Shown here: one piece after another, positions 1 through 8,256 of the stretch
How positions within the stretch are numbered: the stretch's first letter is position 1
Layout: each line of letters starts with the position of its first letter
Origin: Janthinobacterium sp. UMAB-56
GTDB lineage: Bacteria > Pseudomonadota > Gammaproteobacteria > Burkholderiales > Burkholderiaceae_D
Assembly: GCF_900095265.1 (NCBI RefSeq)
Contig: NZ_LT607653.1
Coordinates: forward strand, 1-64,000
DNA: 64,000 bases
Direction: 5' to 3'
Notes under the pieces: generated by a model
What the model saw: the letters and a program-made list of their open reading frames with translations, nothing else
Told to the model about the DNA's origin: nothing
Database searches by the model: none
Position numbers and translations under genes: made by a program

Positions 1-103
1 AACCTCAAATCATGCTGGTAGGGACAGCCCTCGTAAAGACGGCCCTGCTTTGACGCTTACGCACGAAGTGACTGACCCCGGCTGTTCAATCCACGAACAG
101 ACG
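1..103. other. Window edge, no gene seen
   Basis: I see no start, stop or RNA signal that would support a gene in these bases. They lie beyond the terminator of the PagL-like gene and may belong to the downstream flank of a neighbour outside the window. Confidence 0.4.
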
Positions 104-130
104 AAAAAAAAGCAGCGCTACGCGCTGCCT
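104..130 (-). terminator. Rho-independent terminator of the PagL-like gene
   Basis: On the minus strand GCAGCGC and GCGCTGC pair across a 3-base loop and are followed by eight T residues (plus-strand A run 104-111). It lies 20 bases past the stop codon of the PagL-like gene, in the right orientation. Confidence 0.85.
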
Positions 131-149
131 TTGTCATTTATCAAAACCA

Positions 150-722
150 TTAAAAGTGATAAGCGACTTTGACGTTCATGTAATTGACGCCGCTATTCGG
201 TTTCTTGTAGCCGCCGTTCGAGAAATGCTGGATCTTCGCAGCGACTTCCCATTTGTTATTGAAAATATAGCCGACGCCGATATGGTCGCCGAATTGGAAG
301 TGGGTCGACAGGCGGTTATCGTCGTTATCGTACAGCTTGGACAGCATGTGTACGCCAATACCGCCTTCTGCGTAGAAGCCCAGCTTATTGGTATTTTCAA
401 AGCGGAACACGGGAGTAAAGCCCAGATCCCACAGTTTTTGATGCTGGCCAGGGACATTGCGATAGCTCTTGCCATCCCAACCGCCGATGCTGGCATCCCA
501 GTAACCGCTCAGCTGCGTGCCATTCGATACAAACCAGGCCTTATCCCAGTTCGAGGTCACGCCGGCGCGTACCATTTGTACCTTCACGCCCTTGGCATAT
601 TCGCCGTAGACGGAGTCGATCAGTTTGTCGTCGGCAGCAAAGCCGGCGTTGGCCGCCATCAGCGCGGCAACGGCGGCGATGGATTTGAGGAGATTCTTCT
701 TGAAGAACATAGAGGCTTTCAT
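150..722 (-). CDS. pagL: PagL-like lipid A 3-O-deacylase, outer membrane
   Basis: The protein has 190 residues: a signal peptide (KK followed by a hydrophobic stretch, cleaved near AGFA-AD), then a small beta-barrel ending in Phe, as outer-membrane proteins do. The C-terminal block H-F-S-N-G-G-Y-K-K-P-N-S-G matches the PagL active-site region, with His166 and Ser168 at the catalytic His and Ser positions. PagL removes the 3-O-linked acyl chain of lipid A. The third catalytic position (Glu140 in Pseudomonas PagL) aligns here with Asn180, so activity is uncertain. I chose the ATG at 722 (MKAS); an ATG at 710 (MFFKKN) is also possible. The longer frame upstream lacks a signal-peptide-like start. 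It is transcribed divergently from the next gene. Confidence 0.8.
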   Translation of the reverse strand: MKASMFFKKNLLKSIAAVAALMAANAGFAADDKLIDSVYGEYAKGVKVQMVRAGVTSNWDKAWFVSNGTQLSGYWDASIGGWDGKSYRNVPGQHQKLWDLGFTPVFRFENTNKLGFYAEGGIGVHMLSKLYDNDDNRLSTHFQFGDHIGVGYIFNNKWEVAAKIQHFSNGGYKKPNSGVNYMNVKVAYHF

Positions 723-806
723 CGTAAAATTGGCCGATAGGCTATTGTTGTACAGGCACCTTGCTTTGCATGCCGCTCTCGCCACTCGTTGATATTAGGG
801 GTTGAA

Positions 807-1709
807 TTGACATTCTCTACAAAAATCGCATTTCTCGGTATCGGTCTGATGGGGGATCCGATGGTCCGGTGCCTGCTACGCGCTGGATATTCTGTCACAA
901 TTTGGAATCGCACGCACAGCAAGGCTCAAGTCCTGCGTGCGGCAGGGGCGCAGCCGGCTATTTCAGTGGCGGCGGCGGTCTGCGATGCGGACGTGGTCAT
1001 CTCGATGCTGGAAGCCGGTCCCATCGTGGCGCAAGTGTTGCAAGAGGCGCTGCCGTCCCTGGCAGCTGGCGCGCTGTGGATCGATATGAGTTCCACCCAA
1101 CAATCAGAAGCCCGGCAATTTCATGCCATCTTGCATGCGGCTGGCCATGCCTTCATCGATGCACCCGTGTCGGGCGGCGTCGGCGGGGCGCAGGCGGGCA
1201 CCCTGGCCATCATGGCCGGCGCCAGTGCCGGCGATTACGCGCGTGTGGAAACTATCCTGACGGCCATGGGACGACCGACCCTGGTAGGGCCTGCCGGCAG
1301 TGGACAAGTAGCCAAACTGTGCAATCAGCTGATCGTCGGCGCCACTTTGACCATCGTGGCCGAAGCGCTGTTGCTGGCACAGGCTGCCGGCGCCGATGCG
1401 GCTGCCGTTCGGGCGGCCATCCGTGGCGGTTTTGCCGAGAGCAAGATTCTGGACGTGCATGGCCAGCGCATGCTGGAGCGCAATTTTGTCGCCGGCGGGC
1501 AGGTGAAAAGCCAGATCAAGGATATGCACAACATCCTCGCGGCGGCCGAGGCCGCACATGTCACCTTGCCGGTGACGCAACTGGTGACGCAGCGCTATGA
1601 AACCCTCGCCACTACCCACCCGACGGCCGACCATGCGGCGGCCTTGCTGGCCCTGGAAGCGTTGAATCCGGGCCAGCGCCTGGGCACCGGTCCGGATAAG
1701 CTGAGCTGA
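807..1709 (+). CDS. NAD(P)-dependent beta-hydroxyacid dehydrogenase (3-hydroxyisobutyrate dehydrogenase family)
   Basis: The protein of 300 residues begins with the Rossmann motif FLGIGLMGDPM (GxGxMGxPM), followed by the family block DAPVSGGVGGAQAG and the region GSGQVAKLCNQL, which carries the conserved catalytic lysine. Family members reversibly oxidise 3-hydroxyisobutyrate, tartronate semialdehyde or related beta-hydroxyacids; the substrate here cannot be told from sequence. I start it at TTG 807 because AGGGG lies six bases upstream; a TTG at 789 is in frame but lacks such a site. It stops one base before the stop of the convergent amidohydrolase gene. Confidence 0.85.
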   Translation: MTFSTKIAFLGIGLMGDPMVRCLLRAGYSVTIWNRTHSKAQVLRAAGAQPAISVAAAVCDADVVISMLEAGPIVAQVLQEALPSLAAGALWIDMSSTQQSEARQFHAILHAAGHAFIDAPVSGGVGGAQAGTLAIMAGASAGDYARVETILTAMGRPTLVGPAGSGQVAKLCNQLIVGATLTIVAEALLLAQAAGADAAAVRAAIRGGFAESKILDVHGQRMLERNFVAGGQVKSQIKDMHNILAAAEAAHVTLPVTQLVTQRYETLATTHPTADHAAALLALEALNPGQRLGTGPDKLS

Positions 1710-1710
1710 T

Positions 1711-2904
1711 TCAAGCGAGGGGCAGGCTCGCTTCGGCCAGCTTGACCCAGAAACTGGCGCCGATGGGCAGCAGATTGTCGTTGAAGTCGTAACTGCCATT
1801 GTGCAAGACGCACGGACCCAGGCCGTGGCCGCCATCGCGGTGCTCGCCATCACCATTGCCGATGAAGATGTAGCAGCCGGCTTTTTCTTGCAGGAAAAAG
1901 GCGAAATCTTCCGCGCCCATGGTCGGTTCGACGTTCGCGTTGACCTTGTCGGCACCCACCACGCTTTTCATCACTTCGACGGCAAACGCCGTTTCTTTCT
2001 CGTGGTTGACCAGCGGCGGATAGTTGCGCTTGAAGTGGAACTCGACTTCCGCGCCAAAGGCGGCGGCCGTGTGCACGGCGATCTCGCGCATGCGCTCCTC
2101 GATCAAGTCCAGCACGGGCGTGGTGAAGGTGCGCACGGTGCCGACCAGGCTGGCGTCATCGGGAATCACATTGGTGGCGCTGCCCGCATGGATTTGCGTG
2201 ATCGACAGCACGGCCGTATCGAGCGGGCTCTTGTTGCGCGTGATGACGGTTTGCCAGCTTTGCGCGATTTGTACGGCCACCATCACCGGGTCGATACCCT
2301 TGTGGGGCTGGGCCGCGTGGGCGCCCTTGCCCTTGACCGTGACGTGGAATTCATTGCTGGACGCCATCATCGGCCCTTCCACTACGCTCAGGGTGCCCGT
2401 TTCGGCGCCGGGCCAGTTGTGCATGCCGTAGATGGCATCCATGGGAAAGCGTGTAAACAGGCCGTCTTCGATCATTTCGCGCGCGCCGGCGCCGCCTTCT
2501 TCGGCTGGCTGGAAGACCAGGTACACGGTGCCGTCGAAATGGCGGTGCTGCGAAAGGTAATGGGCGGCGCCCAGCAGCATGGCCGTGTGGCCGTCATGGC
2601 CGCAGGCGTGCATCTTGCCAGGGTGGCGTGAAGCATGCTCGAAGGTATTCATTTCCTGCATGGGAAGGGCATCCATGTCGGCGCGCAGGCCGATGGCGCG
2701 TGTCGAGCTGCCATTCTGGATGATGCCGACCAGGCCAGTACGGCCCAGACCGCGTACCACTGGAATGCCCCACTCCGTCAGTTTGGCGGCGACCACGTCC
2801 GAGGTACGCTGTTCTTCGTAGCACAGCTCGGGATGCGCGTGCAGGTCGCGGCGAATACCTTGCAGCTCGGATTGAAACGCCAAGATGGGATCAACTAGTT
2901 TCAT
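1711..2904 (-). CDS. M20 family amidohydrolase (hippurate hydrolase-like)
   Basis: The protein of 397 residues has the M20D metallopeptidase pattern: RRDLHAHPEL near the start, RADMDALPM, the metal site HACGHDGHTAMLLGAA, and FQPAEEGGAGAREM with the catalytic Glu pair. A dimerisation domain with KGKGAHAAQPHKGIDP follows, and MGAEDFAFF supplies a late metal ligand. Relatives cleave hippurate, N-acyl amino acids or indole-acetyl amino acids; the exact substrate is not visible. The ATG at 2904 is preceded by AGGAGA at good spacing, which decides against the much longer open frame upstream. It diverges from the molybdopterin oxidoreductase gene. Confidence 0.9.
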   Translation of the reverse strand: MKLVDPILAFQSELQGIRRDLHAHPELCYEEQRTSDVVAAKLTEWGIPVVRGLGRTGLVGIIQNGSSTRAIGLRADMDALPMQEMNTFEHASRHPGKMHACGHDGHTAMLLGAAHYLSQHRHFDGTVYLVFQPAEEGGAGAREMIEDGLFTRFPMDAIYGMHNWPGAETGTLSVVEGPMMASSNEFHVTVKGKGAHAAQPHKGIDPVMVAVQIAQSWQTVITRNKSPLDTAVLSITQIHAGSATNVIPDDASLVGTVRTFTTPVLDLIEERMREIAVHTAAAFGAEVEFHFKRNYPPLVNHEKETAFAVEVMKSVVGADKVNANVEPTMGAEDFAFFLQEKAGCYIFIGNGDGEHRDGGHGLGPCVLHNGSYDFNDNLLPIGASFWVKLAEASLPLA

Positions 2905-3109
2905 CGGAATCTCCTGTGTATGCTGGCGCGCGTCATGTATGGCGCGCCGGACCGCCTCTGTTTGATCAAAAACAGGCGCGGCTAATAATGCATTGTAGCC
3001 CTTGTTTGCCGGGTAAATCCAGCGCACGGACGTGCTTGCCACTGCGCCAACAGCAAGCGCGCGGAATGGTTTACAGTATCGCCTTCCCGCAACGTTTTTG
3101 GATAGACCC

Positions 3110-5185
3110 ATGACCACCACCCAAGTGCGCGCCGCCTGCCCGCTCGATTGCCCCGATACCTGCGCCTTGCTGGTCACCGTGACCGATGGCGTGGCGACAG
3201 CTGTCAAGGGCGATCCCGACCACCCGACCACCGCTGGCGTACTGTGCACCAAGGTGTCGCGCTTCACGGAGCGCACCTACCATGCGGACCGGCTGCTGCA
3301 TCCGCTGCGCCGCGTGGGCAAGAAGGGCGAAGGCAAGTTCGAGCGCATCAGTTGGGAAGAGGCACTGCAGACCATCGCGGCCCGCTTGAAACCGATCGCC
3401 GCGCGCGATCCGCAGGCGATCTTGCCGTACAGCTACTGCGGTACCATGGGTCTGGTGCAGGGCGAATCGATGTCTTCGCGTTTCTTCAACCAGCTCGGTG
3501 CTTCTCTGCTGGACCGCACCATCTGCGCCTCGGCCGGCGCCACGGGTTACCGCTACACGGTGGGCGCCAGCATCGGCACGGACCTGGAACAGTTCCAGAA
3601 CGCCAAATTGATCATCATCTGGGGCGGCAACCCCATCGCCTCGAACCTGCATTTCTGGATGCGCGCCCAGGAAGCCAAGCGCAACGGCGCCACCCTGATC
3701 GCCATCGACCCGTATCGCTCGCTGACGGCCGAAAAGTGTCATCAGCATATTGCCTTGCTGCCAGGGACCGATGCGGCCCTGGCGCTGGGCTTGATGCATG
3801 TGCTGATTAGCGAAGAACTGGTCGACCATGACTATATCGCGCGCTACACCGTCGGCTATGCTGAACTGAAACAGCGAGCCCTGGAATGGCCGCCCGAGCG
3901 CGTCGCCGAGGTGTGCGGCATCACGGCCACGGAAGTGGTTGAACTGGCGCGGCTGTACGGCCAGGCATGCCGTTCTGGCGAGGGCGCCGCCATCCGTACC
4001 AACTACGGCGTGCAGCGCGTGCATGGCGGCGGCATGGCCGTACGCAACATCGCCTGCCTGCCGGCCCTGACTGGCGCCTGGCGCCACCCTGCCGGCGGCA
4101 TGCAGCTGTCGAGCTCGGGCTCCTTTCCCGTCAACCGCAAGGCCTTGCAGCGCCCCGATTTGCTCAAAGGCACGCCGCGCACCATCAATATGAGCACCAT
4201 CGGCGACGATCTGTTGAAAGAAAGCTCGACCGAATTCGGCCCGCAAGTGGAAGCCGTGATCGTCTACAACTCGAATCCCCTGGCGGTAGCGCCCGATTCC
4301 TCGAAAGTGGCGCAGGGCTTTGCCCGTGAAGATTTGTTTACGGTCGTGCTCGAACACTTCCAGACCGATACCGTCGATTACGCCGACATCGTATTGCCTG
4401 CCACCACGCAGCTCGAGCACGTCGACGCGCACTCCACCTATGGCCACTTGTACATGATGGCGAACAATGCAGCCGTGGCGCCGCTGGGTGAAGCGAAGGC
4501 GAATACGGAAATCTTCCGATTGCTGGCGCAGCACATGGGCTTTGATGACCCGTGTTTCCAGGAAAGCGATGATGCGCTGGCAGCCAAGGCATTCGATGCG
4601 ACGGATGCGCGCGCCGTGCATTTTGACTGGGAATCGCTGAAACGCACGGGCTGGCAAAAGCTGGCCATGCCCGAGGCGCCGTTCGCCACGGGCGGCTTTC
4701 CCACGCCATCGGGCAAGTGCGAGTTTTATTCCAGCGCCATGGCGCAGGCCGGACTTGATCCCTTGCCGACCTACATTGCACCGCACGAATCGCAGGCCAG
4801 CAATCCCGCACTGGCGGCACGTTTCCCGTTGGCCATGATTTCGCCGCCGGCGCGCAATTTTCTCAACTCCACGTTCGTCAACGTGAAAAGCCTGCGCGCG
4901 GCCGAAGGCGAGCCGCACCTCGATATCCACCCTGACGACTGCGCCGCGCGCGGCATCGTGGCCGGCGACATGGTGCGCATCTTCAATGACCGCGGCAGTT
5001 TTGTCGCCAAGGCCAGGGTCACGGACAAGGCGAGACGGGGCCTGGTGGTGGGCTTGTCCGTGTGGTGGAAGAAACTCGCCAGCGATGGCAAGAACGCCAA
5101 TGAAGTGACCAGCCAGCGCCTGACGGACATGGGCCGCGCGCCAACCTTCTACGATACCCTGGTCGAAGTGGAAAAGGCCGGCTGA
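3110..5185 (+). CDS. Molybdopterin oxidoreductase family protein (DMSO reductase superfamily catalytic subunit)
   Basis: The protein of 691 residues binds a molybdopterin guanine dinucleotide cofactor and probably one [4Fe-4S] cluster: Cys10, Cys14, Cys18 and Cys46 form a C-x3-C-x3-C-x27-C site at the N-terminus. Further blocks include CASAGATGYRYTVG, IIIWGGNPIASN, VVLEHFQTDTVDYADIVLPA and a C-terminal MopB dinucleotide-binding domain (about residues 570-680). No Tat signal is seen, so it is likely cytoplasmic. No iron-sulfur or membrane partner subunit is encoded next to it. The substrate is unknown; the family includes formate dehydrogenase-like and thiosulfate reductase-like enzymes. The start at 3110 gives the Cys cluster its usual position near the N-terminus. 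Confidence 0.87.
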   Translation: MTTTQVRAACPLDCPDTCALLVTVTDGVATAVKGDPDHPTTAGVLCTKVSRFTERTYHADRLLHPLRRVGKKGEGKFERISWEEALQTIAARLKPIAARDPQAILPYSYCGTMGLVQGESMSSRFFNQLGASLLDRTICASAGATGYRYTVGASIGTDLEQFQNAKLIIIWGGNPIASNLHFWMRAQEAKRNGATLIAIDPYRSLTAEKCHQHIALLPGTDAALALGLMHVLISEELVDHDYIARYTVGYAELKQRALEWPPERVAEVCGITATEVVELARLYGQACRSGEGAAIRTNYGVQRVHGGGMAVRNIACLPALTGAWRHPAGGMQLSSSGSFPVNRKALQRPDLLKGTPRTINMSTIGDDLLKESSTEFGPQVEAVIVYNSNPLAVAPDSSKVAQGFAREDLFTVVLEHFQTDTVDYADIVLPATTQLEHVDAHSTYGHLYMMANNAAVAPLGEAKANTEIFRLLAQHMGFDDPCFQESDDALAAKAFDATDARAVHFDWESLKRTGWQKLAMPEAPFATGGFPTPSGKCEFYSSAMAQAGLDPLPTYIAPHESQASNPALAARFPLAMISPPARNFLNSTFVNVKSLRAAEGEPHLDIHPDDCAARGIVAGDMVRIFNDRGSFVAKARVTDKARRGLVVGLSVWWKKLASDGKNANEVTSQRLTDMGRAPTFYDTLVEVEKAG

Positions 5186-5187
5186 CC

Positions 5188-6243
5188 ATGGCCATGGCGC
5201 GCTGGCCGGCCCGCTTGCTTGTCGGCACGCTGTGCATGTTGCTGGGCGGCTGCACGCAGCTGCGCTACTATACGCAAGCGGCGCAGGGGCAATATGCCTT
5301 GTGGTCCGGCGCGCGCCCCATCGCTGACTGGCTCGATGACCCGGCCACCGAGCCACGCCTGAAAGTGCGCCTGGCCAAGGCGCAGCAGATTCGCCGCTTT
5401 GCCGTCAGCGAGCTGGACTTGCCCGACAATGGCAGCTACAAGAATTATGCCGCCTTGCGGCGCCCCTTCGTGCTGTGGAACGTGGTGGCCACGCCGGAAT
5501 TGTCGCTGCAGCCGCTGCAATGGTGTTTCCCCATCGCCGGCTGCGTGAATTACCGCGGCTATTACAGCAAGGAGGAGGCACTCGCGTATGCCGACCAGTT
5601 GCGTGCCCGGCATTACGACGTGCAGGTGGGCGGCGTGCCCGCCTATTCCACCCTGGGCTGGTTCGACGATCCCCTGTTGTCGACTTTTATCCATTACAAC
5701 GATGCGGAACTGGCGCGCCTGATCTTCCATGAGCTGGCGCACCAGGTGGTGTACGTGCCCGGCGATTCGGCCTTCAACGAGTCGTTTGCCAGTGCCGTGG
5801 AAGAAGCGGGCGTGCAGCGCTGGCTGGCGCGCGAGGGCAGCGAGGCCATGCGCGCGTCATACGCCCGGTACGCGGCGCGGCGCGAGGATTTCCTGGCCTT
5901 GCTGCTGCGCTATCGGGGGGAACTGGAAGCCGTATATGCAAGCGAGGCCAGCGATGCGGACAAGCGCGCGCGCAAGGCGCAGGTGTTTGCGGCGTTGCAA
6001 GACGCGTATCAAGTATTGAAGCAAGACTGGGGTGGTTTTGCCGGTTATGACCGCTGGTTCGAGCAGCCGTTGAGCAATGCGCACCTGGCTTCCGTGTCGA
6101 CCTACAATGAATTTTTGCCTGCCTTCAAAAAATTGCTGGAAGAAAAAAAGAACTTTCGTGCTTTTTATGCTGCAGTGCACACAATGGCCCAGATCAAGAA
6201 GCCTGAGCGCAGGCGTGCGCTGGAACAATTGTCCAGCCCCTGA
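5188..6243 (+). CDS. Predicted lipoprotein aminopeptidase (COG4324 type)
   Basis: The protein of 351 residues starts with a lipoprotein signal: LLGGC places the lipid-bearing Cys at residue 22. A zinc metalloprotease motif HELAH lies at residues 181-185, followed about 20 residues later by NESFASAVEE, whose Glu can be the third ligand. This pattern fits the predicted aminopeptidases of COG4324. It begins two bases after the stop of the molybdopterin oxidoreductase, so the two are probably co-transcribed, although no functional link is obvious. A second ATG at 5194 is equally usable. The C-terminal third is rich in Lys and Glu. Confidence 0.8.
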   Translation: MAMARWPARLLVGTLCMLLGGCTQLRYYTQAAQGQYALWSGARPIADWLDDPATEPRLKVRLAKAQQIRRFAVSELDLPDNGSYKNYAALRRPFVLWNVVATPELSLQPLQWCFPIAGCVNYRGYYSKEEALAYADQLRARHYDVQVGGVPAYSTLGWFDDPLLSTFIHYNDAELARLIFHELAHQVVYVPGDSAFNESFASAVEEAGVQRWLAREGSEAMRASYARYAARREDFLALLLRYRGELEAVYASEASDADKRARKAQVFAALQDAYQVLKQDWGGFAGYDRWFEQPLSNAHLASVSTYNEFLPAFKKLLEEKKNFRAFYAAVHTMAQIKKPERRRALEQLSSP

Positions 6244-6402
6244 CCCGTAAAGATTGTCCCGTACGTCGAGCCAGACGATCCTGCAACAGTGTATTTATCA
6301 TGCTGCACTGCAGCACAAAAAGCCCTTAGAGTTGCCGCTCGAATACTGTTGAAAGCGCTTGCATGGAAGCGCGGCGCCCGATAGCATCGCATAAGTAGCA
6401 TA

Positions 6403-6414
6403 GAGCAATTGCTC
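6403..6414. promoter_or_regulatory. Perfect 12-bp palindrome upstream of the first fadD
   Basis: GAGCAATTGCTC reads the same on both strands. It lies about 105 bases before the fadD start, inside the 276-bp gap that must hold the fadD promoter. A repressor site is possible, but a chance palindrome of this length cannot be excluded. Confidence 0.25.
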
Positions 6415-6519
6415 GTCAGAATGCTCAAACTGACTGCAGGACGACAGAATCCGCAGCAATGATCCGCGCCGGCAGGGTGCGCCGGCTCCCCCACGATTAT
6501 TCGAGACAAGAGGCACAGG

Positions 6520-8202
6520 ATGGAAAAAATTTGGCTGAAGTCGTATCCTCCCGGCGTTCCCGCCGACATCGATCCTGATCAATATCGTTCGCTGGTGCAT
6601 CTGCTGGAAGAAGCGTTTCAAAAATATGCAGACCGCAATGCCTATGTCTGCATGGACAAATTTCTCACCTATGCAGAACTCGATACCTATTCGCGCCAGC
6701 TGGGTGCCTGGCTGCAAAGCCGTGGCCTGAAGAAGGGGGCCCGGGTCGCCCTGATGATGCCGAACGTGCTGCAGTATCCGGTGGCGATCGCCGCCGTACT
6801 GCGCGCCGGCTACACGGTGGTCAACGTCAACCCCTTGTATACGCCGCGCGAACTCGAGCATCAGCTTAACGATTCCGGCAGCGAAGCCATCATCGTGCTG
6901 GAAAACTTTGCCCATACGCTCGAGCAAGTGCTGAGCAAGACGGCCGTCAAGCACATCATCGTCGCCAGCATGGGCGAGATGCTGGGCGGCTTGAAGGGCA
7001 TGCTCGTCAATTTTGTCGTGCGCAACGTCAAGAAGATGGTGCCCGCCTATTCCTTGCCGAACGCCATGCGTTTCAAGCAGGCGCTGGCCTTGGGCAGCCG
7101 CATGAAGCTCACGCCCGTCGAGCTGAGCATCCACGACGCCGCTTTCCTGCAATACACGGGTGGTACCACGGGCGTGTCGAAAGGCGCGACCTTGAGCCAC
7201 CGCAATGTGATCGCCAATGTGCTGCAGAGCGAAGCGTGGTCGGGCGCCGCGCTGGACCAGAACAGCAAGGAACAGATGATCGTGGTCTGCGCCTTGCCGC
7301 TCTACCATATCTTTGCCCTGACGGCGTGCGCCATGTGGGGCACGCGCGTGGGTGCGCTGAATATCCTGATTCCGAATCCGCGCGATATCCCGGGCCTGAT
7401 CAAGGAACTGGGCAAGTACAAGTTTAATCTGTTACCGGCGGTCAATACCCTGTATAACGCGCTGGTCAATCACCCCGATTTCGCCAAGCTCGATTTCTCG
7501 GGCTTGAAGATCGCCAATGGCGGCGGCATGGCGGTGCAGCAAGCCGTCAATGACAAGTGGCTGCAGGTGACGGGCGTGTCCATCATCGAAGGCTATGGCT
7601 TGTCGGAAACGTCGCCTGTCGCCACTTGCAACCGGGCCGACAGCACGGCGTTTTCCGGCACCATCGGCTTGCCCGTGCCCTCGACCGATATCGCCATCCT
7701 CGACGATGATGGCAAGGAAGTGCCGCTGGGACAGACGGGCGAAATCGCCATCCGCGGCCCGCAAGTGATGAGCGGCTACTGGAACCGTCCCGATGAAACG
7801 GCCAAGGTCATGACGCCCGACGGCTACTTTAAATCAGGCGACGTGGGCATCATGGATGAACGCGGCTACGTGAAGATCGTCGACCGCAAGAAAGACATGA
7901 TTCTCGTCTCCGGCTTCAATGTGTATCCGAACGAAGTCGAAGCCGTCATCGCGGCCCATCCGGGCGTGCTCGAGTGCGCCTGCGTGGGCGTGCCAGACGA
8001 ACACTCGGGCGAGGCCGTGAAAGTGTTTGTCGTGCGCAAGGACCCGAACCTGACCCAGGCCGCGCTGGCCGCGTATTGCAAGGAACAATTCACGGGGTAC
8101 AAGCGGCCGAAATACATTGAATTCCGCGATGAACTGCCGAAGACCAATGTCGGCAAGATTTTGCGTCGCGCCTTGCGTGACGAAACGAAGATAGCAGCAT
8201 AA
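6520..8202 (+). CDS. fadD: Long-chain fatty acid-CoA ligase, copy 1
   Basis: The protein of 560 residues activates fatty acids to acyl-CoA with ATP, the entry step of beta-oxidation. The adenylate-forming signatures are all present: YTGGTTGVSKGA from residue 212, GYGLSETSP, the hinge region DRKKDMILVSGFNVYPNEVE, and PKTNVGKILRR with the catalytic lysine near the C-terminus. Length matches FadD of proteobacteria. A terminator-like hairpin follows at 8210, then a second, closely similar copy. The 276-bp upstream gap probably contains its promoter. Confidence 0.95.
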   Translation: MEKIWLKSYPPGVPADIDPDQYRSLVHLLEEAFQKYADRNAYVCMDKFLTYAELDTYSRQLGAWLQSRGLKKGARVALMMPNVLQYPVAIAAVLRAGYTVVNVNPLYTPRELEHQLNDSGSEAIIVLENFAHTLEQVLSKTAVKHIIVASMGEMLGGLKGMLVNFVVRNVKKMVPAYSLPNAMRFKQALALGSRMKLTPVELSIHDAAFLQYTGGTTGVSKGATLSHRNVIANVLQSEAWSGAALDQNSKEQMIVVCALPLYHIFALTACAMWGTRVGALNILIPNPRDIPGLIKELGKYKFNLLPAVNTLYNALVNHPDFAKLDFSGLKIANGGGMAVQQAVNDKWLQVTGVSIIEGYGLSETSPVATCNRADSTAFSGTIGLPVPSTDIAILDDDGKEVPLGQTGEIAIRGPQVMSGYWNRPDETAKVMTPDGYFKSGDVGIMDERGYVKIVDRKKDMILVSGFNVYPNEVEAVIAAHPGVLECACVGVPDEHSGEAVKVFVVRKDPNLTQAALAAYCKEQFTGYKRPKYIEFRDELPKTNVGKILRRALRDETKIAA

Positions 8203-8209
8203 ACAGTGT

Positions 8210-8236
8210 GGATGCGCCAGGAGGCGCATCCCTTTT
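8210..8236 (+). terminator. Hairpin with T run between the two fadD copies
   Basis: GGATGCGCC and GGCGCATCC form a perfect 9-bp stem with an AGGA loop, followed by CTTTT. It can terminate part of the transcription from copy 1, leaving copy 2 dependent on read-through or on its own promoter. Confidence 0.75.
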
Positions 8237-8256
8237 ACAGATAAAGATGAGGCGAG

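Noticed and set aside
3071-5356. A 761-codon open frame on the minus strand opposite the molybdopterin oxidoreductase
   Set aside because: It is the antisense shadow of a high-GC gene; composition is His/Arg/Gly-rich, no domain is seen, and the plus-strand gene has clear motifs.
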